64,000 nucleotides of DNA from Chloracidobacterium sp. GTDB lineage: Bacteria; Acidobacteriota; Blastocatellia; Pyrinomonadales; Pyrinomonadaceae. The stretch spans positions 54,266-118,265 of the forward strand of contig JADJRV010000019.1 of NCBI GenBank assembly GCA_016712045.1, read 5' to 3'. The stretch's first letter is position 1. Every line of letters starts with the position of its first letter. The notes under the pieces are model-generated. The model was given only the letters and a program-made list of their open reading frames with translations, searched no databases and was not told the DNA's origin. Position numbers and translations under genes: made by a program. Shown in pieces: positions 62,717 through 64,000 of this stretch.

Positions 62717-64000
62717 ATGACTCAAGCAGAACAAACATCACCGTTAAAGAGTGCTATCCAGAAGCACAAGGAATTCCTTTTCCCGGCAGTTGCCACTTAC
62801 TACCAGGAGCCGATCGCTTTGGTTCACGGCGAGGGCGAATATGTCTGGGATGACCAGGGCAATAAGTATCTCGACGCCTTTGGCGGGGTGCTGACGGTGA
62901 GCATTGGCCACGCGAATCCGCGGGTCAATGCGGCGTGGAAGGATCAGGTTGATAAGATCGCCCATATGTCCACGCTTTATGCGAACGGGCCGCAGGGGAT
63001 CTGGCGGAGAAGTTGGCGGAGATCACGCCGGGGAATTTGAAGAAATCGTTCTTTTTCGAATAGCGGAACTGAGGCCGACGACACAGCCATTCTCGCGGCG
63101 AAGATCGCGACGGGGAATAACGAGATCGTTGTGCTGCGGCATAGCTACGCAGGACGTTCGGCAACGGCGCTTTCGACGATCGGGCATAAGACGTGGAAGC
63201 CGATAGCCTCGCAGGTTGCGGGGATCGTTCATGCGGCGGCCGTATTGTTACCGATGCCCGTTCAAACTTGAATACCCGACCTGCGGGGTCGCTTGTGCGG
63301 ATGATGTCGAGGAATTGATCAATACGACGACGACCGGCAATATCGCGGCGTTTATGGCTGAGACGTTCTTGGCGTCGGCGGATTTATCATTCCACCTAAG
63401 GAATATTTTCCGCGCGTTGCTGAGATCGTTCGCCGTCACGGCGGGCTGTTTATTTCGGACGAAGTGCAGGCAGCATGGGGACGTACGGGCGACAAATGGT
63501 TTGGCATCGAGCATTGGGGCGTCGAGCCGGACATTATGACTTCGGCAAAAGGCATGGGCAACGGTGTGCCGATCGGTTGGACGATCGCAACGCCCGAGGT
63601 CGCCGATGCGTTCCCGGGGCTGACCTTCTCGACATTCGGCGGCAACCCGGTCTCATCGGCGGTCGGCCTCGCGGTCATCAATGTCATCGAAGAAGACGAC
63701 CTCCGCACAAACGCCCGCGTCGTCGGCGATTATTTCCATAATGAGCTGCTCAAATTGCAGGAAAAATACGCATGCATCGGCGACGTTCGCGGCATGGGCC
63801 TGATGCAGGGCATCGAACTCGTCAAGGACCGCCAAACCAAAGAACCGGCCCCCGACCTCGTCCTTCGCGTCTTCGAAGAGACCAAACGCCAGGGCGTCCT
63901 CATCGGCAAAGGCGGCCTCTACGGCAACGTCATCCGCACCGGCGTCATGCTCAACTCAACCACCGATTCGATCGACAAAGTCATCGAGGCGTTGGATGCT
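62717..64000 (+). CDS. Class III PLP aminotransferase (AGXT2-like), frameshifted, cut by window end
   Basis: Fold type I aminotransferase of the ornithine/GABA/alanine-glyoxylate class. It has the N-terminal Y-Y-Q-E-P-I-A-L-V-H-G-E-G, G-G-V-L-T-V-S-I-G-H, and N-S-G-T-E-A-D-D-T-A-I. The F-I-S-D-E-V-Q-A-A-W-G-R-T-G segment and the PLP Lys in T-S-A-K-G-M-G-N-G-V-P follow. The pattern best fits alanine-glyoxylate or beta-amino acid:pyruvate aminotransferases. Four one-base losses move the frame: near 62997, in the TTTTT at 63052, near 63240, and near 63372. From 63375 the frame is open to the edge. The start at 62717 is preferred to one 15 nt upstream. Confidence 0.8.

Noticed and set aside
1..64000. 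Prophage, integrated element or toxin-antitoxin module
   Set aside because: I found no integrase, terminase, portal, transposase or recognisable toxin pair. The single tRNA (39021) has no flanking direct repeat or integrase.

Overview
The window looks like chromosomal DNA of a diderm, lipid-A-making bacterium, most likely an Acidobacteriota member (Blastocatellia-like), possibly from a metagenome assembly. This is inference from gene content: lpxI and lpxK, an S41 tricorn-like protease, M28 and S8 peptidases, many lipoproteins with Asn/Thr/Ala-rich linkers, and long acidobacterial-style hypothetical exported proteins. No rRNA or taxonomic marker is present to prove it. Gene density is high, no gap over 300 nt lacks a gene or a recognisable element, and strands switch about eighteen times. 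I see no prophage, integrase, IS element or CRISPR array.

Layout. 1-2.6 kb (-): cell-surface polysaccharide genes (polysaccharide deacetylase, wecB) and a ferredoxin. 2.7-9.9 kb (+): glpX, a B12-binding radical SAM protein, a DUF2085 membrane protein, a small protein paired with an S8 protease, a Gly/Asn-rich secreted protein, rsmI. 9.9-12.5 kb (-): M28 peptidase, lpxI. 12.6-15.6 kb (+): damaged tricorn-like protease. 15.6-19.3 kb (-): GNAT, lipA, sodB with a 2Fe-2S ferredoxin, thioesterase, alpha/beta hydrolase. 19.5-23.1 kb (+): GT-C-like membrane protein, lipoprotein, AI-2E-type transporter, a 42-aa membrane protein. 23.1-26.7 kb (-): lpxK, trpD, trpG, SDR. 26.8-29.1 kb: lipoprotein facing a SprT-like metallopeptidase. 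29.2-34.3 kb (+): hrcA-grpE-dnaK-dnaJ heat-shock operon. 34.4-39.8 kb: small membrane and lipoproteins, YqeY, a large membrane protein, HU, tRNA-Pro, rdgB. 39.9-45.9 kb: a 433-aa helical protein and a tesA / ybbA-ybbP neighbourhood arranged as in E. coli. 46-51 kb (+): three FtsX/MacB-type permeases around thrC. 51-58.5 kb (+): a 683-aa exported protein coupled to a giant alkaline-phosphatase-like protein, then a GH38 alpha-mannosidase. 58.5-64 kb: pgi (-), a lipoprotein, a TPR protein, and a class III aminotransferase cut by the window edge.

Two window-wide signals stand out. First, at least thirteen genes are broken by one-base shifts, mostly losses and mostly in homopolymers, although their protein similarity continues in the next frame. 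Uncorrected sequencing error is the simplest explanation, so these genes are annotated end to end. The tricorn-like gene also lacks an internal segment. Second, the chromosome carries unrelated short-period tandem repeats (7, 8, 9 or 10 nt), often arranged as inverted pairs, placed exactly at gene borders. They supply stop codons and perhaps one signal peptide. Similar arrays also sit in frame inside thrC, inside a membrane protein and apparently inside lpxK. This dispersed repeat system is the most interesting thing in the window.
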